Source: BACL21 sp038141525
GTDB lineage: Bacteria; Bacteroidota; Bacteroidia; Flavobacteriales; Flavobacteriaceae
NCBI GenBank assembly: GCA_038141525.1
Contig: JAYQIF010000001.1
Coordinates: 1 to 64,000, forward strand
Direction: 5' to 3'
Length of the DNA: 64,000 nucleotides
In this document: positions 18,421 through 26,926 of the stretch, piece after piece
How positions within the stretch are numbered: position 1 is the stretch's first letter
Layout: every line of letters begins with the position of its first letter
The notes under the pieces: model-generated
Told to the model about the DNA's origin: nothing
Seen by the model: the letters and a program-made list of their open reading frames with translations, nothing else
Databases searched by the model: none
Made by a program: the position numbers and the translations under genes

Positions 18421-19329
18421 ATGGCGGTTAAAACAGAATTTAGTATTAAAGATCTGGAAAACCTTAGTGGCGTGAAGGCGCATACCATTCGCATATGGGA
18501 AAAGCGTTACGCACTTTTAGAACCCAATCGTACGGACACCAACATCCGTAATTATGACATGAGTAACCTCACCAAGTTGCTCAATGCCACATTTTTATAC
18601 CGACAGGGGTTTAAGATTTCCAAAATAGCGGAGTTACAGCAAGACGAGATCGAACGACTCATATCGGAGTCCGAACTCACCCAAACGAATCATTATGCAT
18701 TACACTTATTCAAGCAGTCTATGTTTGAATTTGATCATCATTTATTTAACAAAACCTACAATAAACTGGTTAAAAAGGAAACATTCGATTTTGTCTTTTT
18801 TGATCTCTTTATGCCTCTGCTGAACGAAATTGGGTTGCTTTGGCAAACTGGCACTATCGATCCGGTTCATGAGCGATTCATCTCTGAGCTCATCAAACAA
18901 AAAATCATTGACAACATAATCAGTGCTCAGGCAGACATGCCTAAAAATACTGCACCGAGTTTTGCGCTATTTTTGCCTTATGAAGAAATTCATGAAATAG
19001 GTCTTTTGTATGCCAATTATATACTGCTCAGTGAGGGACATCAAACGCTTTATCTAGGCAGCAACATACCACTGGATAATTTGCGACACTTAATCAAACA
19101 TTACAGCGACATCACATTTTTCTCCTATTTTACCGTCAAGCCAGACGACAGAAGTGTAGAAAAATATGTGACCGAATTCTATAAAGAAGTCCATCCGGCC
19201 AATCATTATCCGCTATGGCTTATGGGTTACAAATTAAAAGATATAGCAGTAGGGTCCCTCGGCAAAGACATTCAAATCATTCATCAACTCAAAGATTTAC
19301 GCAGTTTTGTGCAAAAACAAAGTGCCTAA
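18421..19329 (+). CDS. MerR-family regulator with B12-binding domain (CarH/LitR-like)
   Basis: 302 residues. N-terminal MerR helix-turn-helix (residues 6-75: FSIKDLENLSGVKAHTIRIWEKRY, a standard MerR start), helical bundle (about 90-170) and a Rossmann-like cobalamin-binding domain (about 180-300) with E189-x-H191-x-x-G194, the lower-ligand motif. CarH proteins repress carotenoid genes in the dark with adenosylcobalamin and release DNA on light. In the helical bundle the usual Wx9EH motif reads W141 x9 E151-R152, so the His is Arg. I chose ATG 18421 because upstream in-frame codons are not conserved. It heads crtI-crtB-crtZ-crtY-tspO, 38 bases before crtI. Confidence 0.88.
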   Translation: MAVKTEFSIKDLENLSGVKAHTIRIWEKRYALLEPNRTDTNIRNYDMSNLTKLLNATFLYRQGFKISKIAELQQDEIERLISESELTQTNHYALHLFKQSMFEFDHHLFNKTYNKLVKKETFDFVFFDLFMPLLNEIGLLWQTGTIDPVHERFISELIKQKIIDNIISAQADMPKNTAPSFALFLPYEEIHEIGLLYANYILLSEGHQTLYLGSNIPLDNLRHLIKHYSDITFFSYFTVKPDDRSVEKYVTEFYKEVHPANHYPLWLMGYKLKDIAVGSLGKDIQIIHQLKDLRSFVQKQSA

Positions 19330-19367
19330 CTCATTATCGGTATTAACATATAATTTTTTTGTCTGTC

Positions 19368-20831
19368 ATGTCTAAAACTATTGCGGTAATCGGCTCCGGG
19401 TTTTCCTCCCTCGCCGCAGCAAGCTATCTCGCAAAGGCGGGGCATAAAGTCACCCTTTTTGAAAAGAATAAGACCTTTGGCGGTCGGGCGCGTCAACTAA
19501 AAAAAGATGGATTTATTTTCGATATGGGTCCCACTTGGTATTGGATGCCAGATGTCTTTGAGCGTTTTTTTGAGGACTTTGGCAAAAAACCGGAAGATTA
19601 TTACGAGCTGATCAAGCTCGGTCCCGCATACAGCGTTTATTTCGGCAAAAACGAAGCGATCACCATCGCTGATTCTCTGGAAAAAATAAAGGAGACTTTT
19701 GAAGAGCATGAAAAAGGTGGTGCTGCCAAACTGCAAAAATTCATCGATGCTGCTTTGGATAATTACAACATCGCCATCAAGGATCTTGTTTATCGGCCTG
19801 GTATTTCCCCGCTTGAATTGGTTACCCCGAAAACCGCTTTAAAAGTCGGTCAATTCTTTAGCACCATTGCCAGAGATGTTCGTGCGAGCTTTAAAAACCC
19901 TCATTTGGTGGCTATATTGGAATTTCCAGTTTTGTTTCTAGGGGCAAAACCCTCCAATACTCCGGCGTTTTACAGTTTTATGAACTACGCAGATTTTGGT
20001 TTGGGCACCTTTCATCCCAAAAACGGGATGTATAGTGTGGTTCAAGGCATGGTGGATCTCGCCGTAGAGCTCGGCGTGGATATGAAAAGCGATCAAAATG
20101 TAGAGGCCATTATCGTTGAGCAAGGACAGGCCAAAGGGGTCAAAGTCAATGGATCTGTTAAAGCTTTTGATATGGTGCTCAGTGGCGCAGATTACCACCA
20201 CACAGAAACGCTGCTACCCATGCAGTACCGGCAGTATTCGGAGCGTTACTGGTCCAAGAGGACCTTTGCTCCTTCATCTTTGCTATTTTATGTTGGTTTT
20301 GATAAAAAAATCGAACAAGTAGAACATCATACTTTATTTTTTGACGTTCCTTTCGCAAAACACGCCGAAAGTATCTATGACGATCCAAGTTGGCCAGAAG
20401 AACCACTATTTTATGCCAGTTTTCCCTCAAAAACTGATCAGAGTGCCGCCCCGAGTGGCAAAGAAGCGGGCATTTTTCTCATACCTTTGGCTGTGGGCTT
20501 AGAGGATACACCTGAACTCAGAGAGGCCTATTTTCAGAAAATCATGACTCGCTTTGAAGACCTTACCGGTCAGAGCGTGAAAAAAAGTATTATCTTTAAG
20601 GAAAGTTTTTGTCTCAACGACTTTATCAATGACTATAATTCCTACAAAGGAAACGCATATGGTCTGGCGAATACACTTATGCAGACGGCGTTTTTGAGAC
20701 CTAAATTGAAGAGTAAGAAAGTAGATGGCCTCTTTTTTACAGGACAATTAACGGTTCCTGGTCCTGGAGTGCCTCCTTCTCTGATCTCTGGCAAAATTGT
20801 CTCAGGACTTATGGATCAAAGCATACAATAA
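19368..20831 (+). CDS. crtI: phytoene desaturase
   Basis: FAD-dependent enzyme converting phytoene to lycopene. 487 residues: N-terminal dinucleotide-binding fold (AVIGSGFSSLAAASYLAKAGHKVTLFEKN), substrate region with FDMGPTWYWMP, and C-terminal FTGQLTVPGPGVPPSLISGK, the CrtI signature. ATG 19368 is preferred to a TTG three codons earlier. The stop overlaps the crtB ATG by one base, so translation is probably coupled. Confidence 0.96.
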   Translation: MSKTIAVIGSGFSSLAAASYLAKAGHKVTLFEKNKTFGGRARQLKKDGFIFDMGPTWYWMPDVFERFFEDFGKKPEDYYELIKLGPAYSVYFGKNEAITIADSLEKIKETFEEHEKGGAAKLQKFIDAALDNYNIAIKDLVYRPGISPLELVTPKTALKVGQFFSTIARDVRASFKNPHLVAILEFPVLFLGAKPSNTPAFYSFMNYADFGLGTFHPKNGMYSVVQGMVDLAVELGVDMKSDQNVEAIIVEQGQAKGVKVNGSVKAFDMVLSGADYHHTETLLPMQYRQYSERYWSKRTFAPSSLLFYVGFDKKIEQVEHHTLFFDVPFAKHAESIYDDPSWPEEPLFYASFPSKTDQSAAPSGKEAGIFLIPLAVGLEDTPELREAYFQKIMTRFEDLTGQSVKKSIIFKESFCLNDFINDYNSYKGNAYGLANTLMQTAFLRPKLKSKKVDGLFFTGQLTVPGPGVPPSLISGKIVSGLMDQSIQ

Positions 20832-21673
20832 TGAAAACCTTATTTGACGATATCTCACAATCGTGCAGTAAAAATGTCACAAGAACTTACAGCACCTCAT
20901 TTTCTTTAGCAACCAAAATGCTGGCCCCTTGTATACGCCAAGACGTTTACAATATTTACGGTTTTGTGCGCTTAGCTGATGAAATCGTCGATTCATTCCA
21001 CGATTACAATAAAGCGCAATTATTTGAGCGTTTTGAAAACAACCTGGCGCAGGCCTTATCTGAAAAAATCAGTCTGAATCCAATACTCAATGCCTTTCAA
21101 CATACGGTACATAAATACAGTATTGATCAGGAATTAATTGATGCCTTTATGAACAGCATGCGGCTGGACCTGACCAAAAGTGAATACACTACCCGAGAGG
21201 AATATCAGGCGTATATTTATGGATCCGCCGATGTCGTGGGCTTAATGTGCTTGAAGGTTTTTGTCAAAGGCGATCAAACACAGTTTGATGTGTTAAAGGA
21301 GCCTGCAATGGCCCTAGGTTCGGCTTTTCAAAAAGTAAATTTCTTACGCGATCTCAAAGCTGATTTTAAAGAGCTCAATCGCACGTATTTCCCGAATACG
21401 AACCTCAGCGCACTCGACGAATCGGCCAAACAAGACATTATCGAGGATATCGAAACAGATTTTAAAAAGGGGTATGCCGGTATCGTAGCCTTGCCTCCAG
21501 AGGCCAAATTCGGAGTGTTTATGGCCTACCGCTACTATCGTCGCCTACTCAAAAAATTAAATAACACCCCGGCACTCGACATCGTCAATACACGAGTGCG
21601 TGTGCCGAATTATGAAAAATTCGGTCTGTTGACCAGAAGCTATGTCAAATACCAATTAAAATTAGTTCGTTAA
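20831..21673 (+). CDS. crtB: phytoene synthase
   Basis: Joins two geranylgeranyl diphosphates into phytoene. 280 residues with both Asp-rich motifs: YGFVRLADEIVDS (first) and NFLRDLKADFKELNRTYFP (second). No GGPP synthase gene (crtE) lies in the window, so the substrate comes from elsewhere in the genome. Confidence 0.96.
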   Translation: MKTLFDDISQSCSKNVTRTYSTSFSLATKMLAPCIRQDVYNIYGFVRLADEIVDSFHDYNKAQLFERFENNLAQALSEKISLNPILNAFQHTVHKYSIDQELIDAFMNSMRLDLTKSEYTTREEYQAYIYGSADVVGLMCLKVFVKGDQTQFDVLKEPAMALGSAFQKVNFLRDLKADFKELNRTYFPNTNLSALDESAKQDIIEDIETDFKKGYAGIVALPPEAKFGVFMAYRYYRRLLKKLNNTPALDIVNTRVRVPNYEKFGLLTRSYVKYQLKLVR

Positions 21674-21676
21674 AAA

Positions 21677-22126
21677 ATGGATGTTCTTGTCTGGATTCTC
21701 GTCTTTTTAACCACATTTGCCATTATGGAATTTATGGCTTGGTTTACGCATAAGTACGTCATGCACGGTTTTTTATGGGTTTTGCACAAAGACCACCATC
21801 ACAAAGATCACGGAAGTTGGTGGGAGCGCAATGATGCCTTTTTTATATTCTATGCTATCGTGAGCATTCTTTGTTTTATCAGCTGGGACCGTTACGACTT
21901 TTGGGCCGGTCTGCCTATTGGTTTAGGGATATTTGCCTATGGCGTGACTTATTTTCTGGTACACGATATTTTCATCCACCAACGATTTAAAATGTTTCGC
22001 AAGGCCAATAATCGTTATGCTCGCGGTATTCGTCGCGCACATAAAATCCATCACAAGCATTTAGGAAAAGATAAAGGCGAATGTTTTGGGATGCTCGTGC
22101 CGCCGCTTAAGTATTTTAAAAAATAA
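21677..22126 (+). CDS. crtZ: beta-carotene hydroxylase
   Basis: Membrane di-iron hydroxylase adding 3-OH groups to the beta rings. 149 residues, three to four membrane segments and the His clusters HKYVMH, HKDHHHKDH, HDIFIHQR and HKIHHKH. Three bases after crtB and three before the cyclase gene. With the cyclase it points to zeaxanthin as product. Confidence 0.95.
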   Translation: MDVLVWILVFLTTFAIMEFMAWFTHKYVMHGFLWVLHKDHHHKDHGSWWERNDAFFIFYAIVSILCFISWDRYDFWAGLPIGLGIFAYGVTYFLVHDIFIHQRFKMFRKANNRYARGIRRAHKIHHKHLGKDKGECFGMLVPPLKYFKK

Positions 22127-22129
22127 ACT

Positions 22130-22837
22130 ATGGAGCGGCTATACTTATGGCTCGATCTAGGGTCTTTGGCCCTGCCGCTACTTTTTTCCTTTCATCCTAA
22201 AATTAAGTTCTACAAGTTGTGGCCGAGTGTATTGCCCGGTATTTTGGTCATGGCCTCGGTATTTATACCTTGGGATATCTATTTCACAGCAGAAGGATTT
22301 TGGGGTTTTAATCCAAAGTACCTCACGGGGGTACAATGGCTTGGTCTTCCCATGGAGGAATGGCTCTTTTTCTTTTGCATCCCTTATGCCTGTTTGTTTA
22401 CCCACCATGTTTTAAGCTCACTGGTCCCTTGGTGGCCCCTGAGTAAAAAGACTACCGATTGGATTTATGTACTTGTGGCCTCGGCTTTAATTATTGGGCT
22501 GTGGTACGGCATTGATCAGTGGTATACTGCCACAGCTTTTATCTACGCCCTTTTGGTTCTGGGACTTACACAAAATACCACCCCTAAATTGCTGCCCAGC
22601 TTTTTTATGAGCTACCTAATTATTCTCATCCCCTTTTTTATCGTCAATGGCGTGCTCACCGGTTCAGGATTGCCAGAGCCCATAGTGTGGTATAACGACT
22701 CAGAAAATTTTGCTGTTCGATTGGGAACTATACCTGTAGAAGATACCGTTTATAATTTGGGCATGCTCCTTACAGTAGCCCTAACTGCGACCTACATCCA
22801 ACAAAAAAATAGCACCAAACAACCACATGAAGGCTAA
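22130..22837 (+). CDS. crtY: lycopene cyclase, fused CrtYc-CrtYd type
   Basis: 235 residues, about seven membrane helices, two lycopene-cyclase-domain repeats in one chain: the first with PMEEWLFFFCIPY (about 75-87), the second with TIPVEDTVYNLGM (about 200-212). This heterodimer-derived form, fused as here, is common in Bacteroidota. It cyclises lycopene to beta-carotene. It overlaps tspO by 11 bases. Confidence 0.94.
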   Translation: MERLYLWLDLGSLALPLLFSFHPKIKFYKLWPSVLPGILVMASVFIPWDIYFTAEGFWGFNPKYLTGVQWLGLPMEEWLFFFCIPYACLFTHHVLSSLVPWWPLSKKTTDWIYVLVASALIIGLWYGIDQWYTATAFIYALLVLGLTQNTTPKLLPSFFMSYLIILIPFFIVNGVLTGSGLPEPIVWYNDSENFAVRLGTIPVEDTVYNLGMLLTVALTATYIQQKNSTKQPHEG

Positions 22838-23297
22838 ACTGAAAGCAATACTCGTCTTCGGCGTGTTAAATTTTGGAGGGCTTTACCTCGGTGCACTTTC
22901 CACCAATCCTGGTGTTACTAGCCAGTGGTATACTTCTTTAAATCAAGCCCCATGGACCCCTCCCGGTTATGTTTTTGGTCTGGCTTGGACGTTAATCATG
23001 ATTTGTTTTACGGCATACATGACCCTGGTTTGGCAAGAGGTGTCGTTACGCCCGCAAACAAAAAGACTATTTATATTCAGTTGGGGATTGAATGTGCTTT
23101 GGAACCCAGTATTTTTCGCACTACATCAAACCGGCGTGGCACTGATCATCATTTCGGGCCTGCTGGTTGTTTTGATATTTATGGCCGTTCGATACTCAAA
23201 ATTCTTGGGGTTAAAAACACTTTGGCTGGCACCATACATTCTGTGGCTCGTGATTGCTACCTCACTCAATGCCTATATTGTTGTATACAACCCTTGA
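22827..23297 (+). CDS. tspO: TspO/MBR-family tryptophan-rich sensory protein
   Basis: 156 residues, five membrane helices, with the signature LNQAPWTPPGYVFGLAWTLIM and the following NVLWNPVFFAL. TspO binds porphyrins and in Rhodobacter modulates pigment genes in response to oxygen and light. Here it is the last gene of the carotenoid operon, overlapping crtY, so shared control by the MerR protein is likely. Confidence 0.92.
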   Translation: MKAKLKAILVFGVLNFGGLYLGALSTNPGVTSQWYTSLNQAPWTPPGYVFGLAWTLIMICFTAYMTLVWQEVSLRPQTKRLFIFSWGLNVLWNPVFFALHQTGVALIIISGLLVVLIFMAVRYSKFLGLKTLWLAPYILWLVIATSLNAYIVVYNP

Positions 23298-23306
23298 GAC
23301 CTCGAA

Positions 23307-24020
23307 TTACTCCGTCAATGGCGCTTCTAGAAAAGGAAAATCTGCAGAAAATAGACGATCACCAACCCCTATTCCATCACTGATCAGCATAGGACCATTA
23401 ACGCCATCAAAACGATCGCCTTGTGGACCACCATATAACAAGAGCATGGTGGTGTCCATCACGTCGTCCGATAAATTCCGACCCGTAAACCAGAGATCCG
23501 CACTGCGATAAGTTGTAGTGCCCTGGGCGGCCAGTTGCAATGCGTCGGTGGTGGCCAAAAATTCGGCAAATCCCGCTGCGTCGAACCCAAGAACATTCGA
23601 GCCAAAACTAACCGGAACCTCGTCTAGCAAGTAACCCACAAAAGATTGCTCGATGTTTTCTTGAAAGACCCCCGGAAAGGTTAGATTATTTGATCCATCA
23701 ATAAAATCTTCAGTTCCTCGGGTGGTTAATAACGATCGATTAAACGCATCTTGTAACGCCCCTTCGCTATTAAATACAGTGTTGATCGCTGGACGACCAG
23801 CAACATCCTGTTGTATGAATACGCCACTAAAATCAAGGCCATCCAAGCAAACCGGACAGGCACCACCACAATCTACCCCCGTTTCGTCTCCATTTTGAAT
23901 GCCATCGCTACAGCTTACTTGTTCAATCACGTTGTTAAAATCATCGGCATCCTCGCACGCGACCAACAAAAGCAACACAAGTGGCAGCAACTTCCAAGTA
24001 AGTAAATTCAATCGCGCCAT
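23307..24020 (-). CDS. lipoprotein resembling the C-terminal half of DUF4331
   Basis: 237 residues from ATG 24020. Lipoprotein signal with lipobox LLLVAC, a short Cys-rich stretch (CSDGIQNGDETGVDCGG, CPVC), then GRPAINTVFN...QDAFN and LSDDVMDTTMLLLYGG...SDGIGVGDRLF...FPFLEAP. These match the second half of DUF4331 proteins as I know them. It starts one base after the stop of 24022-24732, which carries the first half. Function unknown; probably periplasmic or surface-exposed. Confidence 0.75.
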   Translation of the reverse strand: MARLNLLTWKLLPLVLLLLVACEDADDFNNVIEQVSCSDGIQNGDETGVDCGGACPVCLDGLDFSGVFIQQDVAGRPAINTVFNSEGALQDAFNRSLLTTRGTEDFIDGSNNLTFPGVFQENIEQSFVGYLLDEVPVSFGSNVLGFDAAGFAEFLATTDALQLAAQGTTTYRSADLWFTGRNLSDDVMDTTMLLLYGGPQGDRFDGVNGPMLISDGIGVGDRLFSADFPFLEAPLTE

Positions 24021-24021
24021 A

Positions 24022-24732
24022 TCAATATTTTCTTTTGGTGCTGACCCAAACGTTGTAAGCATCGGGCAGATTAAAACTTCCATATTCATTCAACACATGG
24101 GCTGGAGCCACACCGAGCAGCTCAGTGGGTAGGGTGATGGCTACGGTGAGGACATTGGACTGCTCATAAGCATCCACCGCTTCAACGCCTTGATTAAAAC
24201 CCTCTGGAGCCGCAGTACCATTTTGAATGAGACTATAGCGTTGCTGATCAAAGAAGAATGGGTCTCGTCTGGGTCCTGCAAAAAGACTGATGGAATCAAG
24301 TTGATTGACATAAGTTTGCTCTAAATCTGAGATTTGTACTGAACCCATTAGATCATTGACCTCAATCTCAGAAGTGAGCCCTTGTTGCTGCTCAGAGACC
24401 GGACTTGGGCCGAAAAAATACATGAGGCTGTCGCGCGGGATGGCTTGAATTACCAAATCTTCTTTAAAATCTCCATCATTGTCGATATTGAATTCTATCA
24501 TGACATTTGGATCAAAGCGCGCTTCTTGAGATACCGTTCCAATACTCAATGGGCTTTGCAAAGTCACCACAAAAACAGTTTGATCAGCCTGCGCTCCTCT
24601 AAAGGCGTAAAAATCTGCAATATCAGCCGAGGTATAGGCCACAGAAGGTCCATCACCTTGCTCCGAACTCGAAAGAAGAGCCCAAAGCAGCCCAAGGCCT
24701 AATATTGAGATTGCAGTATAAATTTTAGACAT
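24022..24732 (-). CDS. DUF4331-like protein (N-terminal half)
   Basis: 236 residues with an N-terminal signal/anchor (IYTAISILGLGLLWALLSSSE). SADIADFYAFRG, FNIDNDGDFKEDLVIQ, FAGPRRDPFFFD and the ending VWVSTKRKY follow the first half of DUF4331. The next gene, one base downstream, continues the family. Together they look like one ancestral protein split over two co-translated genes. Transcribed divergently from the LETM1-like gene. Confidence 0.75.
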   Translation of the reverse strand: MSKIYTAISILGLGLLWALLSSSEQGDGPSVAYTSADIADFYAFRGAQADQTVFVVTLQSPLSIGTVSQEARFDPNVMIEFNIDNDGDFKEDLVIQAIPRDSLMYFFGPSPVSEQQQGLTSEIEVNDLMGSVQISDLEQTYVNQLDSISLFAGPRRDPFFFDQQRYSLIQNGTAAPEGFNQGVEAVDAYEQSNVLTVAITLPTELLGVAPAHVLNEYGSFNLPDAYNVWVSTKRKY

Positions 24733-24803
24733 ATCCTTTAAATGTGGTCCTTGAATTCTTTAAATTTAAACCTGTATTTGGCCTAACACCACAAAAATAA
24801 CAA

Positions 24804-26012
24804 ATGAACCCGTCTTCAGCAGGTTGGATTAAAAAATTTATCAAAGAGATTGATCAAAATGTACTGTGCAGTGCCTATGATACGAACACTGACCTTTATC
24901 AAGGATTAAAAGCAACAGGGTTTATTTACGGTATGTCTTTGACTGGTTTGGAGCCAAAGGCCAAAACCAGCTTACAGCTAACTGTAGAAGAGCACACTAA
25001 AATCAATCTGCTACACGCTTTGTGCTATGTCTATTTTCAACAAAACCCAGCGGCTGAGTACGATGATTGCATTAAGTCCATCGTTTCGTTTTATGAACTT
25101 ATGGGTAAGGGCCAGCCTGGTTTACTCCACAAACTAAGTTTTGCCAAAAACCCGAGCGATAATCTAGAGGGTATCATCGATACACGCTTACACGAGAATA
25201 ATCTGGGGCGCCATGCAGAAGTCACCTCACTCATTACCTATGTCTTGTTATTCATCGATATTTTAGTATTTCAACAATACCTTCAGGGAGATCAAAATGT
25301 TCAGCCAGCCTTTGATCACCTAGAGTATTGGTGCATTCAATGCTGCACTTGGGCTTTGAAAAGTAAATTAAAGCCCAATAAATATGATGATATGTTTATT
25401 GAGATGCTGCACAACTCCCTTAAAAAACCGCTCGAGCTTCAAGAAGTTGCCGGACAAGAGCTCTTGAATCAAATGGCACAATCATCCTTATTGTTTAAAG
25501 GCTTTTTAATGGATGTATGTTGTTTGGCAGTATGGGATGATCGGGTTATGGATGCTGCTGAACTTCACTTTCTTCAGGATTTTGAAAAGGCCTTGGCGCT
25601 AAAGCCAGGAAGTGCGCTGGCAGGCGTAGCTGATCTAGATCAGTTTTCTAGAACTCAGGCACAATCCATAAGATTATTTGAGCATGCCAATCCCGTAAAG
25701 GTGCTATACAAACAATCCAGTGCAATGGTAAAAACGCTCATTTTGCGCAATAAAAATCGACTGATTAAAGAGCTGACCGAAAGCGGTGAGCTGGTAAAAC
25801 TTTTGACCTTATCCACAGTACGTGATTTGGATAAAAAAGAAAAACAAAAAGTAAAAGAGCAATTATTAGACATCTGTAAGACTGTTCCGTCACTCACTTT
25901 GTTTTTACTTCCTGGTGGCTCCCTACTTTTGCCAATCATGGTGAAACTCATCCCTAAACTCCTCCCCTCTGCGTTTAATGAAAATGCCATCGATGAATCT
26001 TTGGATTACTAA
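24804..26012 (+). CDS. LETM1-related protein
   Basis: 402 residues, mostly helical. The C-terminal 90 residues (RDLDKKEKQKVKEQLLDICKTVPSLTLFLLPGG...LIPKLLPSAF) resemble the conserved core of LETM1, a mitochondrial ion-exchange protein, and flavobacterial proteins called LETM1-related biofilm-associated. One hydrophobic stretch (LTLFLLPGGSLLLPIMVKLI). The N-terminal 300 residues have no family I recognise. Six bases before the SRAP gene, so probably an operon. Role unproven. Confidence 0.75.
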   Translation: MNPSSAGWIKKFIKEIDQNVLCSAYDTNTDLYQGLKATGFIYGMSLTGLEPKAKTSLQLTVEEHTKINLLHALCYVYFQQNPAAEYDDCIKSIVSFYELMGKGQPGLLHKLSFAKNPSDNLEGIIDTRLHENNLGRHAEVTSLITYVLLFIDILVFQQYLQGDQNVQPAFDHLEYWCIQCCTWALKSKLKPNKYDDMFIEMLHNSLKKPLELQEVAGQELLNQMAQSSLLFKGFLMDVCCLAVWDDRVMDAAELHFLQDFEKALALKPGSALAGVADLDQFSRTQAQSIRLFEHANPVKVLYKQSSAMVKTLILRNKNRLIKELTESGELVKLLTLSTVRDLDKKEKQKVKEQLLDICKTVPSLTLFLLPGGSLLLPIMVKLIPKLLPSAFNENAIDESLDY

Positions 26013-26017
26013 AGCTT

Positions 26018-26926
26018 ATGTGTTACGATATAAAAGCAAGTCTAGAGGCCCAAAAATCGAGAGTAGAGCGCTCAGGAAACCTCAATGCTGTGGGCGAAAT
26101 AGAGGCACTCTTACGCAAACACTCTCCCATTACGCGAGGACACGTCAATGGATTTGAGCACCCGATTCTGGGTCTTTATACAAGTCAGCAGCCTGATGAA
26201 ATGAGTTTAGGACGATGGGGCCTTATTCCTCATTGGTTTCAAGCTACTCCTCAGGACTTGAAATTCAACACCCTTAATGCGCGAAGTGAAAGTATGTTTG
26301 ACAAGGCGGCTTTTGCTCAAGCTGCAGAACAGCATCGAGGTATACTTATGGTCGATGGCTTCTATGAACATCAACATCGCTCCACAGGAATCTATCCTTA
26401 TTTCATCTACAGAAAAGACCAAAAACCAATGGCACTGGCCTGTATTTGTGAACCATTAACGAGTCGTTTGCAACCACTGCATGAACGAAAATATGATCAA
26501 TTTTTTGATTCAGATATAGACAGCGATATACGCTGGTTCAGTTTTAGTATCGTGACGATCAAAGCCAATGACTTAATGAGCGAAATACACAACAATCCTA
26601 AGCTCAAACAAGGGCGTATGCCCTTGATTTTGACTCCTGAGATGGAGGAGCATTGGCTAGAACCCGTGGCCAAAAATTCTGAAGCATTTACGCTCAGCAG
26701 ATTTGATGGTGGACCTCCACAAGGTCTGAGTGAAGAATTTACTCAGCAAAGTCAAGAAATAGAACTTGAGGCTCATACCGTGGCCCCACTGCGCAAAAAA
26801 ACAGCAAAAATTTCAGGCAATAGAGCATTGCAACATGGCACTTCCAATAAAATCTACGATGCCTCGGCACCGTTTGAATATCCAGAACTCAGAAAAGATT
26901 GGGATCTATTCAGCGGCCTTAGTTAG
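26018..26926 (+). CDS. SRAP-family protein (YedK/HMCES-like)
   Basis: 302 residues. The SRAP domain protects abasic sites in single-stranded DNA through a covalent link to Cys2. Visible: M-C2-Y-D at the start, RWGLIPHW, NTLNARSESMF, the catalytic Glu in VDGFYEH, and SEIHNNPKLKQGRMPLIL with the active His. About 70 extra C-terminal residues are basic. The 3' end overlaps recQ by eight bases. Confidence 0.9.
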   Translation: MCYDIKASLEAQKSRVERSGNLNAVGEIEALLRKHSPITRGHVNGFEHPILGLYTSQQPDEMSLGRWGLIPHWFQATPQDLKFNTLNARSESMFDKAAFAQAAEQHRGILMVDGFYEHQHRSTGIYPYFIYRKDQKPMALACICEPLTSRLQPLHERKYDQFFDSDIDSDIRWFSFSIVTIKANDLMSEIHNNPKLKQGRMPLILTPEMEEHWLEPVAKNSEAFTLSRFDGGPPQGLSEEFTQQSQEIELEAHTVAPLRKKTAKISGNRALQHGTSNKIYDASAPFEYPELRKDWDLFSGLS

